From Brachybacterium huguangmaarense (lineage in GTDB: Bacteria; Actinomycetota; Actinomycetes; Actinomycetales; Dermabacteraceae): a stretch of 64,000 bases of DNA. Of the stretch, positions 33,146 through 42,161 are shown in pieces; positions within the stretch are counted from its first letter, which is position 1; each line of letters begins with the position of its first letter. Under the pieces are notes generated by a model, which was not told the origin of the DNA, made no database searches, and saw nothing but the letters and a program-made list of their open reading frames with translations. Location of the stretch: assembly GCF_025725725.1 (NCBI RefSeq), contig NZ_CP107020.1, forward strand, positions 1,984,001-2,048,000. Direction: 5' to 3'. The position numbers and the translations under genes were made by a program.

Positions 33146-34147
33146 ATGAAGAGCATTATTCGCGAGCTGAGCTTCCATCGCATCGCCACGGTCGACACCT
33201 CCGCCAAGAAGTCTGGCCGTAGGCGCCTGCGGGAGCTCGCGCACGACTACGGAGTTGAGTGGTTCGAGCTGCTCTCGCGCGTGGAGCCACCCAATGGTTT
33301 CCTTCAGGCAAGTGAAGGCGAAGTTCGGTGGGAACTCGCGTATCTCGTTCGCCTCGATCTCCCTGTGCCTGCTCTGACAATCTTCCGAAGGGTCAATCCG
33401 GGATTCGCGGTCCACATGGAAGAGGACGAAGCGCAAGGCAACATCACCGTCAAGGACGTCGATGACTGGGAGGGCTTCGACCTCGCCAACGCTACGGCCT
33501 ATTTCTTCCTGCCACAGCCTGCAGGGATCGTTGTGATGATGCAGGGCGACCCATCTGGGGCTTCCCCTCCTGCTAGCGCACTGCTGAAGGTACTGTCTCG
33601 CGTTGCACCGCAAGATGCGCCGCGAGAGTGGGAGGTCAAGGCGCTCAGTGCCCCTAGCCAGCTCGATGCACTCCGGGCAGCCGACGGCGCCCGAGGCGCG
33701 CGATGGAGCCCATCTCGCGGAGACGACCTCTTCAGCAGTCAAGACCTTCCAGAGCTCGGGGCACTTGGTGACGCCGGTGCGGCAACGCTGGGCCGCGCGC
33801 TCCAGGGGCGGCTCGGGTTCCCCGTCGAGCTGAAGGTGGATCTGAAGATTCCCCAGGAGTACAGGACTCCTGCCAATGAGAGGCAACTGCGCAACCTGTT
33901 CGTCGAAGAGGCCGACGGTCACATGTTCAGTGGAGAGGCGCCGAGGATCACTGTCGTGAGGGCCACCTCTTCCGATCTCGCGGACGACGTACTTACACTT
34001 GGTGAGCACAAGCTGACCACCCGAGTCGTCTTTGAGCAGGCTGAGTCCGAAGGGCTGCGCTTCTCACGGCTCGTAGCGGAGGCCGCGGCTACCCTCTCCC
34101 AGGGGGCTGAAGGCTTCATCCGGAGGTCGATGGGAGATGCGCTGTGA
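33146..34147 (+). CDS. unrecognised soluble protein, first gene of a two-gene cargo module
   Basis: 333 aa from ATG 33146 with GGAGG upstream. I do not recognise a family. Residues 1-140 look like a folded domain (ELSFHRIATVDTSAKKSGRR, LRELAHDYGVEWFELLSRV); 135-150 is hydrophobic (ATAYFFLPQPAGIVVMMQGD) but not a clear membrane helix; 210-333 forms a second domain rich in charges (GFPVELKVDLKIPQEYR, ITVVRATSSDLADDVLTLG). Overlaps the membrane gene by GTGA, so both are made together. About 200 nt without a clear gene precede it (32947-33145). Confidence 0.65.
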   Translation: MKSIIRELSFHRIATVDTSAKKSGRRRLRELAHDYGVEWFELLSRVEPPNGFLQASEGEVRWELAYLVRLDLPVPALTIFRRVNPGFAVHMEEDEAQGNITVKDVDDWEGFDLANATAYFFLPQPAGIVVMMQGDPSGASPPASALLKVLSRVAPQDAPREWEVKALSAPSQLDALRAADGARGARWSPSRGDDLFSSQDLPELGALGDAGAATLGRALQGRLGFPVELKVDLKIPQEYRTPANERQLRNLFVEEADGHMFSGEAPRITVVRATSSDLADDVLTLGEHKLTTRVVFEQAESEGLRFSRLVAEAAATLSQGAEGFIRRSMGDAL

Positions 34148-34668
34148 AGAAGCGCCTGGTCGAAGACTTCTACGCGGCTTCGCCATGGCTTGACTGGGGC
34201 ACCGCGCTGGTACTTGCGGTCAGTCTCACTGCCACGCTCCCTGACGCCGCGGTAGGCGCAGCTGCGAAGAACGGCTTCGAAGCGAGTGCGGCGGTTGCCG
34301 GTCTGGCGGGATTGTTGCTCACGGCCGCCACGTTCGCGTGCACCATGGCCTACTCCGCCCGATCCACCACCATGATCTTCCTCCGCGCTCTTCGCCCGCG
34401 TGAGCAGGCGCGCAACTGGATGTCAGTCATCGCAGCGCTTCTCTTCGCCGCTGTAGTGGCGATCGTGGCCATCCCTCTGTGGGGAAGCTCGAATCGAGTT
34501 GCGCTCGGACTCACTGCTGGTGGCCTGTTGCTAGGCGTCGCGGTGGCGGGCCGCGTCTTGTGGTGGCTGGCGTACATGATGTCGAGCGAAGCAGCCGATG
34601 CAGAGGTCCGCGCTTCTGGCCGGACGAAGCTCCCAACTGGTCAAGGAACCGGTCAACGACCTCAGTAG
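34144..34668 (+). CDS. four-helix membrane protein, second gene of the cargo module
   Basis: 174 aa, GTG 34144 overlapping the upstream stop by 4 nt. Four transmembrane helices at about 16-36 (LDWGTALVLAVSLTATLPDA), 48-70 (AVAGLAGLLLTAATFACTMA), 92-112 (MSVIAALLFAAVVAIVAIPL) and 117-139. The basic loop between helices 2 and 3 (FLRALRPREQARNW) should be cytoplasmic. No transporter motif. A soluble partner with a small multi-pass protein is the layout of membrane-effector exclusion or toxin pairs; that is inferred. Confidence 0.65.
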   Translation: MKKRLVEDFYAASPWLDWGTALVLAVSLTATLPDAAVGAAAKNGFEASAAVAGLAGLLLTAATFACTMAYSARSTTMIFLRALRPREQARNWMSVIAALLFAAVVAIVAIPLWGSSNRVALGLTAGGLLLGVAVAGRVLWWLAYMMSSEAADAEVRASGRTKLPTGQGTGQRPQ

Positions 34669-34708
34669 TCCAATCTCGATCGTCGGTGCGGCCCCTTACT
34701 CTCGAGGC

Positions 34709-35089
34709 ATGTCCGAACCCGAGATCATCGATGAGTCATTACCTAAGGGCGTACTGGGGTACACGGACGGCGTCTCGACCATCTGGCTCGACGACCAGAT
34801 GCTCGAAGTGGATCGCGCGATTGTTCTCGAGCATGAGCTCATCCACTACCACCGCGGCCACACCGGGCACTGCCTGACCGTCGTCGAGTACGGCATCGAC
34901 CGCGAGATCGCATGCCGTCGCGTCGACGCCGAAGCGCTCGGCGAGGCCGCAGCATGGTCGCCGCACCCGTGGGTCATCGCCGACGAGCTCGACGTCATGC
35001 CCGAGACCGTCGAGACGCGGCTGCACATGCTCACGCCGGCCGAGCGGCAGGCCCTCGACGAGCGTCTCGTCGACGCCCACTGGGCATGA
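34709..35089 (+). CDS. ImmA/IrrE-type metalloprotease
   Basis: 126 aa, MSEPEIIDESLPKGVLGYTD. Zinc protease motif HELIH at residues 42-46 in VLEHELIHYHRGHTGHC, and IDREIACRRVDAEALGE with the likely third ligand. ImmA of ICEBs1 and similar enzymes cut the element's repressor and trigger induction; here the enzyme stands between repressor and integrase. No strong ribosome binding site; TACTCT at 34697-34702 lies 6 nt before the ATG, so the mRNA may be leaderless. Confidence 0.8.
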   Translation: MSEPEIIDESLPKGVLGYTDGVSTIWLDDQMLEVDRAIVLEHELIHYHRGHTGHCLTVVEYGIDREIACRRVDAEALGEAAAWSPHPWVIADELDVMPETVETRLHMLTPAERQALDERLVDAHWA

Positions 35090-35244
35090 CCGGCGGCGAA
35101 TGCGGCACCGGCGGTGCGGGGGAGCAGCTTCACCTCGACCTCGGCGTGACCGGGCGCGCGCCGACGCCGGCCGAAGCATGGTGGGTCGCCGCGATCGAGC
35201 ACGAGACCGAGGGCAACCAGGACACAGGCTGGTGGGACGCGTAG
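35086..35244 (+). CDS. 52-aa protein coupled to the protease gene
   Basis: MTGGECGTGGAGEQLHLDLG, then VTGRAPTPAEAWWVAAIEHE and an end with WWDA. ATGA overlap with the metalloprotease gene. Unknown function; could be an adaptor of the protease or a relic. Confidence 0.45.
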   Translation: MTGGECGTGGAGEQLHLDLGVTGRAPTPAEAWWVAAIEHETEGNQDTGWWDA

Positions 35245-35275
35245 ACGCTGCCCGCGATGGAGATGGAGCAGGGAG

Positions 35276-36718
35276 ATGGGAAGCAGGAAGCCGGCGCGGC
35301 AGCGCGACCGCGCGGTGATCTACATGCGTCAGTCGACCTACCGCGAGGAGTCGATCAGCCTCGAGCTGCAGGAGACCGCGTGCCGCGCCTACGCCAAGCA
35401 GCAGGGCTATCAGGTCGTCGCCGTCGAGGCGGACCCCGGAATCTCGGGGCGCACGTTCGACCGGCCCGCAGTGAAACGCGTCATGGGGATGATCGACCGG
35501 GGCGAGGCGTCCACGATCCTGCTATGGAAGTGGTCGCGACTCTCCCGCTCGAGGAAAGACTGGGCCGTCGCAGCCGACACCGTGGAGACCCTCGGCGGGC
35601 GCATCGAGTCCGCGACCGAGGCCATCGACACCAGCACCTCCACCGGCCGGCTCGCGCGCGGCGTCATGGTCGAGTTCGCGGCCTTCGAGTCCGAGCGCAT
35701 CGGAGACGTATGGCGCGAAGCCCACGCCCGACGCGTCGCCGCCGGCCGCCCCGCCAACGGCAAGGCCCGCTTCGGCTACCAGTACGACCGCGAGCAGAAG
35801 CTCCACGTCCCCGACACCATCACCGGCCCCGTCCTCGCCCAGGCCTACCGCCGGTACCTCGCTGGCGAGTCCTTCTACCGCCTCACGATCTGGCTCCGCG
35901 ACAGCGGCACCGAGCCCGTCGCCGGCTACGGCGGGCACACGGGGGAGTGGTCCACCCGCACCGTCCAGCGCGTCCTCGACTCCGGCTTCGCCGCCGGCAT
36001 GATCCGATCCGGCGGCGAGCTTCTACCCGGCGCCCACGAGCCCCTCATCAGCGAGCACGAGTGGGCTAGATACCAGCGGCGCCGCGGCGAGCGCTCCACG
36101 CGTCGTCGCGGCGAGGTCTCCCAGTACCTGCTGTCGGGGATGACCCGGTGCGGTGTCTGCGGTGGCGCCATGCAGATCGGCAACCACCGAGCCACGGGGC
36201 CCCGGCTCCGCTGCCGGCAGGCGATCGAGTACCACACCCACCGTGGCGGGTACATCCAGCTCCACTACGTCGAGGGCGCTGTGCGGACCTGGCTCGCGGA
36301 CGCCGCGGCCGAGATCGCCGAGCACACGGACCTGCGTCCCCAGCGGCCCGCCGGGCAGAGCGCGACTCGGAAGCTCGAGCAGGAGCGCGAGCGCATCACC
36401 GGCGCGCTCACGCGTCTGGCGATGCAGCTGGCCGAGGAGACCATCACGCCCGAGGTCCACGCCCGCGCCGCGGCCGCGTACGACCAGCGGCTCACGGCCA
36501 TCTCCGTGGAGCTCGAGCGCACCCGCGTCGAGCTCGCCGAGCCCCAGCCCACCGAGCGCGACATCGCCGACCTCGACCGCGACTGGGACATCCTGCCCGT
36601 CGAGCAGCGACGCGAGGCCCTCCGGTCCCTGATCGCGAGTATCGTCGTCACCCCAGGCCAGGCCAGAGAAATCCGCATCCAGCCGCGCAACGGAGACGCA
36701 CGGGTCTTTCGGCCCTAG
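35276..36718 (+). CDS. large serine integrase
   Basis: 480 aa. Catalytic domain at 10-150 with the nucleophile Ser20 in AVIYMRQS and the RLSRS segment; recombinase domain at about 170-280 (GKARFGYQYD, GEWSTRTVQRVLDSGFAAG); zinc ribbon near 290 (GMTRCGVCGGAM, LRCRQAIEYH); coiled coil at about 360-430 (KLEQERERITGALTRLAMQL). It joins attP and attB and forms attL and attR. ATG 35276 has GGGAG close upstream. The stop lies at the right end of the prophage. Confidence 0.93.
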   Translation: MGSRKPARQRDRAVIYMRQSTYREESISLELQETACRAYAKQQGYQVVAVEADPGISGRTFDRPAVKRVMGMIDRGEASTILLWKWSRLSRSRKDWAVAADTVETLGGRIESATEAIDTSTSTGRLARGVMVEFAAFESERIGDVWREAHARRVAAGRPANGKARFGYQYDREQKLHVPDTITGPVLAQAYRRYLAGESFYRLTIWLRDSGTEPVAGYGGHTGEWSTRTVQRVLDSGFAAGMIRSGGELLPGAHEPLISEHEWARYQRRRGERSTRRRGEVSQYLLSGMTRCGVCGGAMQIGNHRATGPRLRCRQAIEYHTHRGGYIQLHYVEGAVRTWLADAAAEIAEHTDLRPQRPAGQSATRKLEQERERITGALTRLAMQLAEETITPEVHARAAAAYDQRLTAISVELERTRVELAEPQPTERDIADLDRDWDILPVEQRREALRSLIASIVVTPGQAREIRIQPRNGDARVFRP

Positions 36719-36735
36719 TCACGCTCATGACCGCG
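36700..36735. other. right prophage attachment junction (attR)
   Basis: The integrase stop (36716-36718) lies within the switch from phage to chromosomal sequence. To the right the frame of a hydrophobic pilin segment (ALVTLMTAAIVVALW) appears, without a start or prepilin leader. Serine integrases need only a 2-3 bp core with about 20 bp on each side, so the exact crossover cannot be read without the left junction. Confidence 0.6.
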
Positions 36736-36825
36736 GCGATCGTCGTCGCCCTGTGGGCCGTCGCCTCCGATCAGATCGTCCAGATCTTCGAGAGCGCGAT
36801 GGAGCCGTTCCTGCAGGGCATCTGA
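36712..36825 (+). pseudogene. 3' remnant of a Flp/DUF4244-like pilin gene
   Basis: 37 codons, ALVTLMTAAIVVALWAVASD then QIVQIFESAMEPFLQGI and TGA, with no start codon of its own. In Flp and DUF4244 pilins the processing motif (AEY or similar) is followed by such a hydrophobic segment, and the gene lies just before TadE genes as here. The TGA shares a base with the ATG of the TadE gene. The 5' part should be beyond the left prophage end. Confidence 0.6.
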
Positions 36826-37208
36826 TGGCCGCGCGGCGCCTGCGCTCCGAGCGGGGCTCCGCTGTCGTTGAGTTCCCTCTCATCGCCGTCCTGATCCTGC
36901 TGATCGCGCTCGCGATCATCCAGGCCGCCCTCATCATGTATGCGCGCAACGCGCTGACCGACGCGGCCGTCCAGGGCGCCCACCACGCCTCGCTCGTGGG
37001 CAACTCGCCTGCCGACGGCGCGGCCCGGACGCGACAGCTCGTCGACGAACGCTTCGGCTCGGCGTACGACGTCACGGCGACCGCGCGGGAGGACGAGACA
37101 GGGCGGATCACCGTCGAGGTGACCGCCGCGATCCCGCTGGTCGGGCTGCTCGGTCCCTCGGGCACGCTCGTGGTCGACGGCCACGCGGTCGACGAGGAGG
37201 CCACCTGA
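36825..37208 (+). CDS. TadE-like pseudopilin
   Basis: 127 aa, MAARRLRSERGSAVVEFPLI. After a short basic start follows the TadE signature SAVVEFPLI and a transmembrane helix (LLIALAIIQAALIMYARNAL, residues 22-41). The rest is an extracellular domain (GRITVEVTAAIPLVGLLGPS). TadE pseudopilins take part in assembly of Flp/tad pili. TGATG overlap with the truncated pilin gene shows the original operon. Confidence 0.82.
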   Translation: MAARRLRSERGSAVVEFPLIAVLILLIALAIIQAALIMYARNALTDAAVQGAHHASLVGNSPADGAARTRQLVDERFGSAYDVTATAREDETGRITVEVTAAIPLVGLLGPSGTLVVDGHAVDEEAT

Positions 37209-37209
37209 C

Positions 37210-37779
37210 ATGGCAGAGCCTTCTGTGCCTTCTGTGCCTTCTGTGCCGCCTGTGTCGCCCGTGCCCTCCGTGCCGTCCGTCGAGCCGGAGATGCCCCGCT
37301 CGACGCCGCCGGGACCGCGCTGGGCCGACGAGCGCGGCAACGCGGTCGTCGAGTTCGTCGTGCTCGCGGTCGTCCTGCTCATCCCGTGCCTGTACCTCGT
37401 GCTGACCCTCGGCGCCGTGCAGAGCGCGGTGTTCGCGGCCGACGTGCTCGCCCGCGACACCGCCCGCATCCATGCGACCGAGCCGGACCCCGACGTCGCC
37501 GCCCAGCGCTCCCGCCAGCTCGCCGTCGACGTCCTGGCCGACTACGGCATCGACGCGGACCCCGACGCCGTCGTCACCCTCCGCTGCAGCGCGAACCCCT
37601 GCGCCACGCCCGGCCAGGACGTCCAGGCCGAGGCCAGCATCCCCGTGCAGATCCCGGGCCTCGGCCCGATGCTCGGCGGCGCGGGGCCCGTGCGGGTCGG
37701 CGCTTCCCACCTCGCCCAGGTCGACCAGTACCGCGACGTGAGCGCCGGGAGTGCGACCGTCACCGGTGACCGCCCATGA
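37210..37779 (+). CDS. TadE/TadG-like pilus protein with Pro-Ser-Val repeats
   Basis: 189 aa. Residues 4-25 are a PSVPSVPSVPPVSP repeat encoded by near-identical 9-bp units. Then RGNAVVEFVVLAVVLLIPCL, the conserved VVEF motif and transmembrane helix (about 43-65), and an extracellular domain with one Cys pair (LRCSANPCATPG). It belongs to the pilus locus. Its stop overlaps the next gene by 4 nt. Confidence 0.75.
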   Translation: MAEPSVPSVPSVPPVSPVPSVPSVEPEMPRSTPPGPRWADERGNAVVEFVVLAVVLLIPCLYLVLTLGAVQSAVFAADVLARDTARIHATEPDPDVAAQRSRQLAVDVLADYGIDADPDAVVTLRCSANPCATPGQDVQAEASIPVQIPGLGPMLGGAGPVRVGASHLAQVDQYRDVSAGSATVTGDRP

Positions 37780-38393
37780 GGCCGGCCACGGCCGGCCGAC
37801 TCCCGGCACGCCGGCCTCGAGGCGTCGGCCATGCCCGCCCCGCGGAGACCGGAACCGCCTCGGACCCGGCGACCGCGGCATCCGACGTCCCCGAGCACCC
37901 CGGCACGAGGACCGAGCTCCCAGGCACGAGGACCGAGCACGCCGGTCCATCTCGGCGGCTGCGCGACGACGCCGGCACCATGACGATCCTGACCACGGGG
38001 ATCCTCGTGGTGATCCTCATGGTGATCGGAGTGGGCGTCGCGATCACCGGCGTGCAGCTCGAGCGCAACGAGCTGCAGTCCATGGCCGACGGCGCGGCGC
38101 TCGCCGCCTCCCAGGGCTTCTCCGAGGCCGACCTCTACACCGGCGCCTCGGACCAGGCGCCCGTCGTGCGGCGAGCCGACGCCGAGCGCATCGCCCGCGA
38201 CTATCTGCGCGCCTATCCGACGAGCTCGACCCGCACGCACGACGTCGCGCTCGCCGACCTCGTCGTGGGCGAGGACGGGACCGTGCGCGTCGTGCTCGCC
38301 GCCCGCACCGACCCGCCGCTCCTCGGCTGGGTGACCCGCCACGGGGACCTGTCCATCACCCTGCACGCGGCCGGCGACGCCCGCGCGCGATGA
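37776..38393 (+). CDS. TadG-like Flp pilus-assembly protein
   Basis: 205 aa. A long Pro/Thr-rich start (residues 1-60, with TRTELPGTRTE repeat) precedes DDAGTMTILTTGILVVILMV, a transmembrane segment at about 68-90, and QLERNELQSMADGAALAASQ, typical of TadG-like N-terminal regions. Residues 150-205 are a soluble domain outside the cell. Starts in an ATGA overlap. Last gene of the pilus group. Confidence 0.72.
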   Translation: MRPATAGRLPARRPRGVGHARPAETGTASDPATAASDVPEHPGTRTELPGTRTEHAGPSRRLRDDAGTMTILTTGILVVILMVIGVGVAITGVQLERNELQSMADGAALAASQGFSEADLYTGASDQAPVVRRADAERIARDYLRAYPTSSTRTHDVALADLVVGEDGTVRVVLAARTDPPLLGWVTRHGDLSITLHAAGDARAR

Positions 38394-38439
38394 CGGGGAG
38401 GTCACCCCGAGCCCACCGCGGGCCCGAGCACCGCTCCCG

Positions 38440-38445
38440 TAGACT
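38440..38445 (+). promoter_or_regulatory. -10 box of prfB, leaderless
   Basis: TAGACT, ending 8 nt before the GTG start of prfB; no Shine-Dalgarno sequence lies between. No convincing -35 is seen. Confidence 0.5.
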
Positions 38446-38453
38446 CACCTCTC

Positions 38454-39575
38454 GTGGCTGCCATCGACTTCTCCGAAGAGATCCCTCACCTCCGTGCGAC
38501 GCTCACGTCGATCGAGAAGGTGACGGACCTCGACGCGCTCACCCGCACGATCGCCGATCTGGAGCAGCAGGCCAGCGCCCCGGACCTGTGGGACGACGTC
38601 GAGAACGCCCAGAAGGTGTCCTCGGCCCTCTCCCACGCCCAGGCCGAGCGCCGCCGTGTGGACGACCTCTCCTCCCGCATCGACGACCTCGAGGTCATGG
38701 TCCAGCTCGCCGCCGAGGAGGACGACGCCGACACCCGCGCCGAGGCCGAGAAGGAGTTCGCCTCGATCCGCAAGGCCCTCGACGAGCTCGAGGTGCGCAC
38801 CCTGCTCTCGGGCGAGTACGACGAGCGCAGCGCCGTCGTCACGATCCGCTCCGGAGCGGGCGGCGTCGACGCCGCCGACTTCGCCGAGATGCTCCTGCGC
38901 ATGTACCTGCGCTGGGCCGAGCGCCACGGCTACACGACCAAGGTCATGGACACCTCCTACGCCGAGGAGGCCGGGCTCAAGTCCGTCACCTTCGAGGTCG
39001 ACGCCCCGTACGCCTACGGCACCCTCTCGGTCGAGGGCGGCACCCATCGCCTCGTGCGCATCAGCCCCTTCGACAACCAGGGCCGCCGCCAGACCTCGTT
39101 CGCCGCGGTCGAGGTGATCCCGCTCATCGAGTCCACCGACTCCATCGAGATCCCCGAGTCCGACCTCAAGATCGACGTGTTCCGCTCCTCGGGCCCCGGC
39201 GGCCAGAGCGTCAACACGACCGACTCCGCGGTGCGCATGACCCACCTGCCCACCGGCGTGGTCGTCTCGATGCAGGATGAGAAGTCCCAGATCCAGAACC
39301 GCGCCGCGGCGCTGCGCGTCCTGCAGTCCCGCCTGCTGCTGCTCAAGAAGCAGGAGGAGGACGCCAAGCGCAAGGAGCTCGCGGGCGACATCAAGGCCTC
39401 GTGGGGCGATCAGATGCGTTCCTACGTGCTCAACCCGTACCAGATGGTCAAGGACCTGCGCACCGAGCACACCGAGGGCAACCCCCAGGCCGTGTTCGAC
39501 GGCGAGATCGACGATCTGATCGAGGCGGGCATCCGCTGGCGCGTGGGTCAGCAGCGCCAGAACGCCGAGGACTGA
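38454..39575 (+). CDS. prfB: peptide chain release factor 2
   Basis: 373 aa, GTG start. RF2 marks: GGQ in [17 protein letters not shown] (about residue 248), which contacts the peptidyl-transferase centre, and the SPF stop-codon anticodon in [10 protein letters not shown]. Reads UGA and UAA. The frame is uninterrupted, so the autoregulatory +1 frameshift of E. coli prfB is absent, as usual in actinobacteria. Followed by ftsE-ftsX and smpB, a conserved actinobacterial order. Confidence 0.97.
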   Translation: MAAIDFSEEIPHLRATLTSIEKVTDLDALTRTIADLEQQASAPDLWDDVENAQKVSSALSHAQAERRRVDDLSSRIDDLEVMVQLAAEEDDADTRAEAEKEFASIRKALDELEVRTLLSGEYDERSAVVTIRSGAGGVDAADFAEMLLRMYLRWAERHGYTTKVMDTSYAEEAGLKSVTFEVDAPYAYGTLSVEGGTHRLVRISPFDNQGRRQTSFAAVEVIPLIESTDSIEIPESDLKIDVFRSSGPGGQSVNTTDSAVRMTHLPTGVVVSMQDEKSQIQNRAAALRVLQSRLLLLKKQEEDAKRKELAGDIKASWGDQMRSYVLNPYQMVKDLRTEHTEGNPQAVFDGEIDDLIEAGIRWRVGQQRQNAED

Positions 39576-39765
39576 GGCCTCACCGCGACGGGCCGGGCGG
39601 GCCAAGGCCGATCTGCTGACACGCGGCCCTGGGCGGTCGGCCGAGCTCCCCTGACGGCCCGTGCGGCCACACGGCGCCGCGTCCTCGCGGCCCGCGCCCG
39701 GCTCAGCCCTCCTCGACTACGCTGGCCTCACTCCCTGGCGGGGAGGCCGACGACGGGAGGCCCTC

Positions 39766-40092
39766 ATGCGCGCAGTCCCCGAACCCCGCTCCGCACCGTC
39801 GGGCCCCGAGGCCGCGGACGCGAGCCGACCGGTCCCGCGGTGTCGCGCCGCCGCGCGTGCCCTGGGACGGAACGTCAACCTGGGGCTCTTCGCGGTCTCC
39901 GTCGCCCTGTGCGCCCTGTCGGTGTTCGCGAGCTCCACCGACTATCTGGTCGTGCCGTTGATCGGTCTCGCGACGATCGTCATCGCGATCGTCCACCGCT
40001 CCTGGTGGACGATCCTGCTCGGCCTCGTCGAGATCATCTCCCCGGCCCTGCTCATCTACCTCGTCTACGCGCTGCTCGCCGCCGGGTTCTGA
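39766..40092 (+). CDS. small membrane protein of unknown function
   Basis: 108 aa from ATG 39766, with GGGAGG upstream. A 40-residue polar start, then transmembrane helices at about 43-60 (LGLFAVSVALCALSVFASS), 62-80 (YLVVPLIGLATIVIAIVHR) and 83-106 (WTILLGLVEIISPALLIYLV). Lies between prfB and ftsE with 190 and 174 nt on each side, in which I see nothing else. No family recognised. Confidence 0.6.
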   Translation: MRAVPEPRSAPSGPEAADASRPVPRCRAAARALGRNVNLGLFAVSVALCALSVFASSTDYLVVPLIGLATIVIAIVHRSWWTILLGLVEIISPALLIYLVYALLAAGF

Positions 40093-40266
40093 CGGCCGGC
40101 CCTGCTCACCCCGGCGCCGGATCACCGGCCCGTGGCCGTCTTCGGGCCGAGGGGCGTGCCCCTTGACCAAGGCTTGACCGGACGCGCCCGAGCGCCTCCC
40201 GCCCTCGCCTCGGCGCGCGTGCCACGCTGGCCCCGCATCTCTTCCCGCACCACCGGCAGGACCTCC

Positions 40267-41240
<974 letters not shown>

Positions 41241-41244
<4 letters not shown>

Positions 41245-42158
41245 GGATCCGGTACATCCGCGGCGAGATCCTCGCCGGCCTGTGGCGCAACGTCACCATG
41301 GTGATCTCGGTCGTCATCGTGACCGCCGTCTCCCTCACCTTCGTGGGCGCGGGACTGCTCATGCAGAAGGAGATCGTCGAGCTCAAGCGCACCCTGGTCG
41401 AGCAGTCCCAGGTGACCGTGTTCCTGTGCTCGCCGCACTCGACGACGGCCTCGTGCGCCGGGGGAGCGGCGACCGACGCCCAGATCCAATCGGTGCGCGA
41501 CGCCCTCGACGGCGACACCCTGGCGCCGTACATCGCCTCGTACACCGAGCGCGACCAGGACGAAGCGCTCGCGATCTACCAGCAGCAGTTCGAGGGCGAG
41601 GGGTTCTCCTCCGACATGACCGCCGAGGACATGCCCGTCTCCTTCCACATCACGGTCAAGGACGCCGACCGCTCCGACGCCGTCGTCCAGTTCTTCCAGG
41701 GGCGCGACGGCGTGGACGAGGTCACCGACCTGCTCAGCGTCTACGCCCCGTTCATCCGCGTGCTCAACCAGTCCACCGTGTTCGCGGTCTCCCTGGCCGT
41801 GCTGATGCTGATCGCGGCCGTGCTCCTCGTGTTCACCACGATCCGCATGTCCGTGACGGGGCGCCGCCGCGAGATCGCCATCATGCGCCTCGTGGGCGCC
41901 TCGAACCTCTTCATCCGCGCACCCTTCCTGCTCGAGGGCGCGGTCGCCGCGATCCTCGGCGCCCTCGTGGCCTCGGGGCTGCTATGGGTCGCCGTGCGAT
42001 ACGTCGTCCAGGGATGGCTCGCACCGACCCTGGGCGCGCAGGTCGTGCGGGTCTCCGGCGCCGACCTGCTGTGGGCCGGCCCGATCCTCGTCGCCCTGGG
42101 CGCGATCCTCGCGATCGCCGCGAGCGTCGTCTCCCTGAACCGCTACCTGAGGGTCTGA
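41241..42158 (+). CDS. ftsX: cell division protein FtsX
   Basis: 305 aa. First transmembrane helix at 20-40 (MVISVVIVTAVSLTFVGAGL), a large extracellular loop with one Cys pair (FLCSPHSTTASCAGG), then three helices (FAVSLAVLMLIAAVLLVFTT and others) with the conserved RREIAIMRLVGASN. The loop binds and activates a murein hydrolase, probably the M23 protein encoded next. Starts inside the ftsE stop. Confidence 0.95.
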
Positions 42159-42161
42159 GCC

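Noticed and set aside
32943-33149. 68-codon frame after the DUF4041 gene
   Set aside because: Starts in an ATGA overlap but the protein has no recognisable fold and overlaps the next gene's ribosome binding site; more likely a spacer or remnant.
36148-36825. Open frame joining integrase antiframe and pilin remnant
   Set aside because: The first 190 codons are a wrong frame of the integrase; only the last 37 belong to a former pilin gene.
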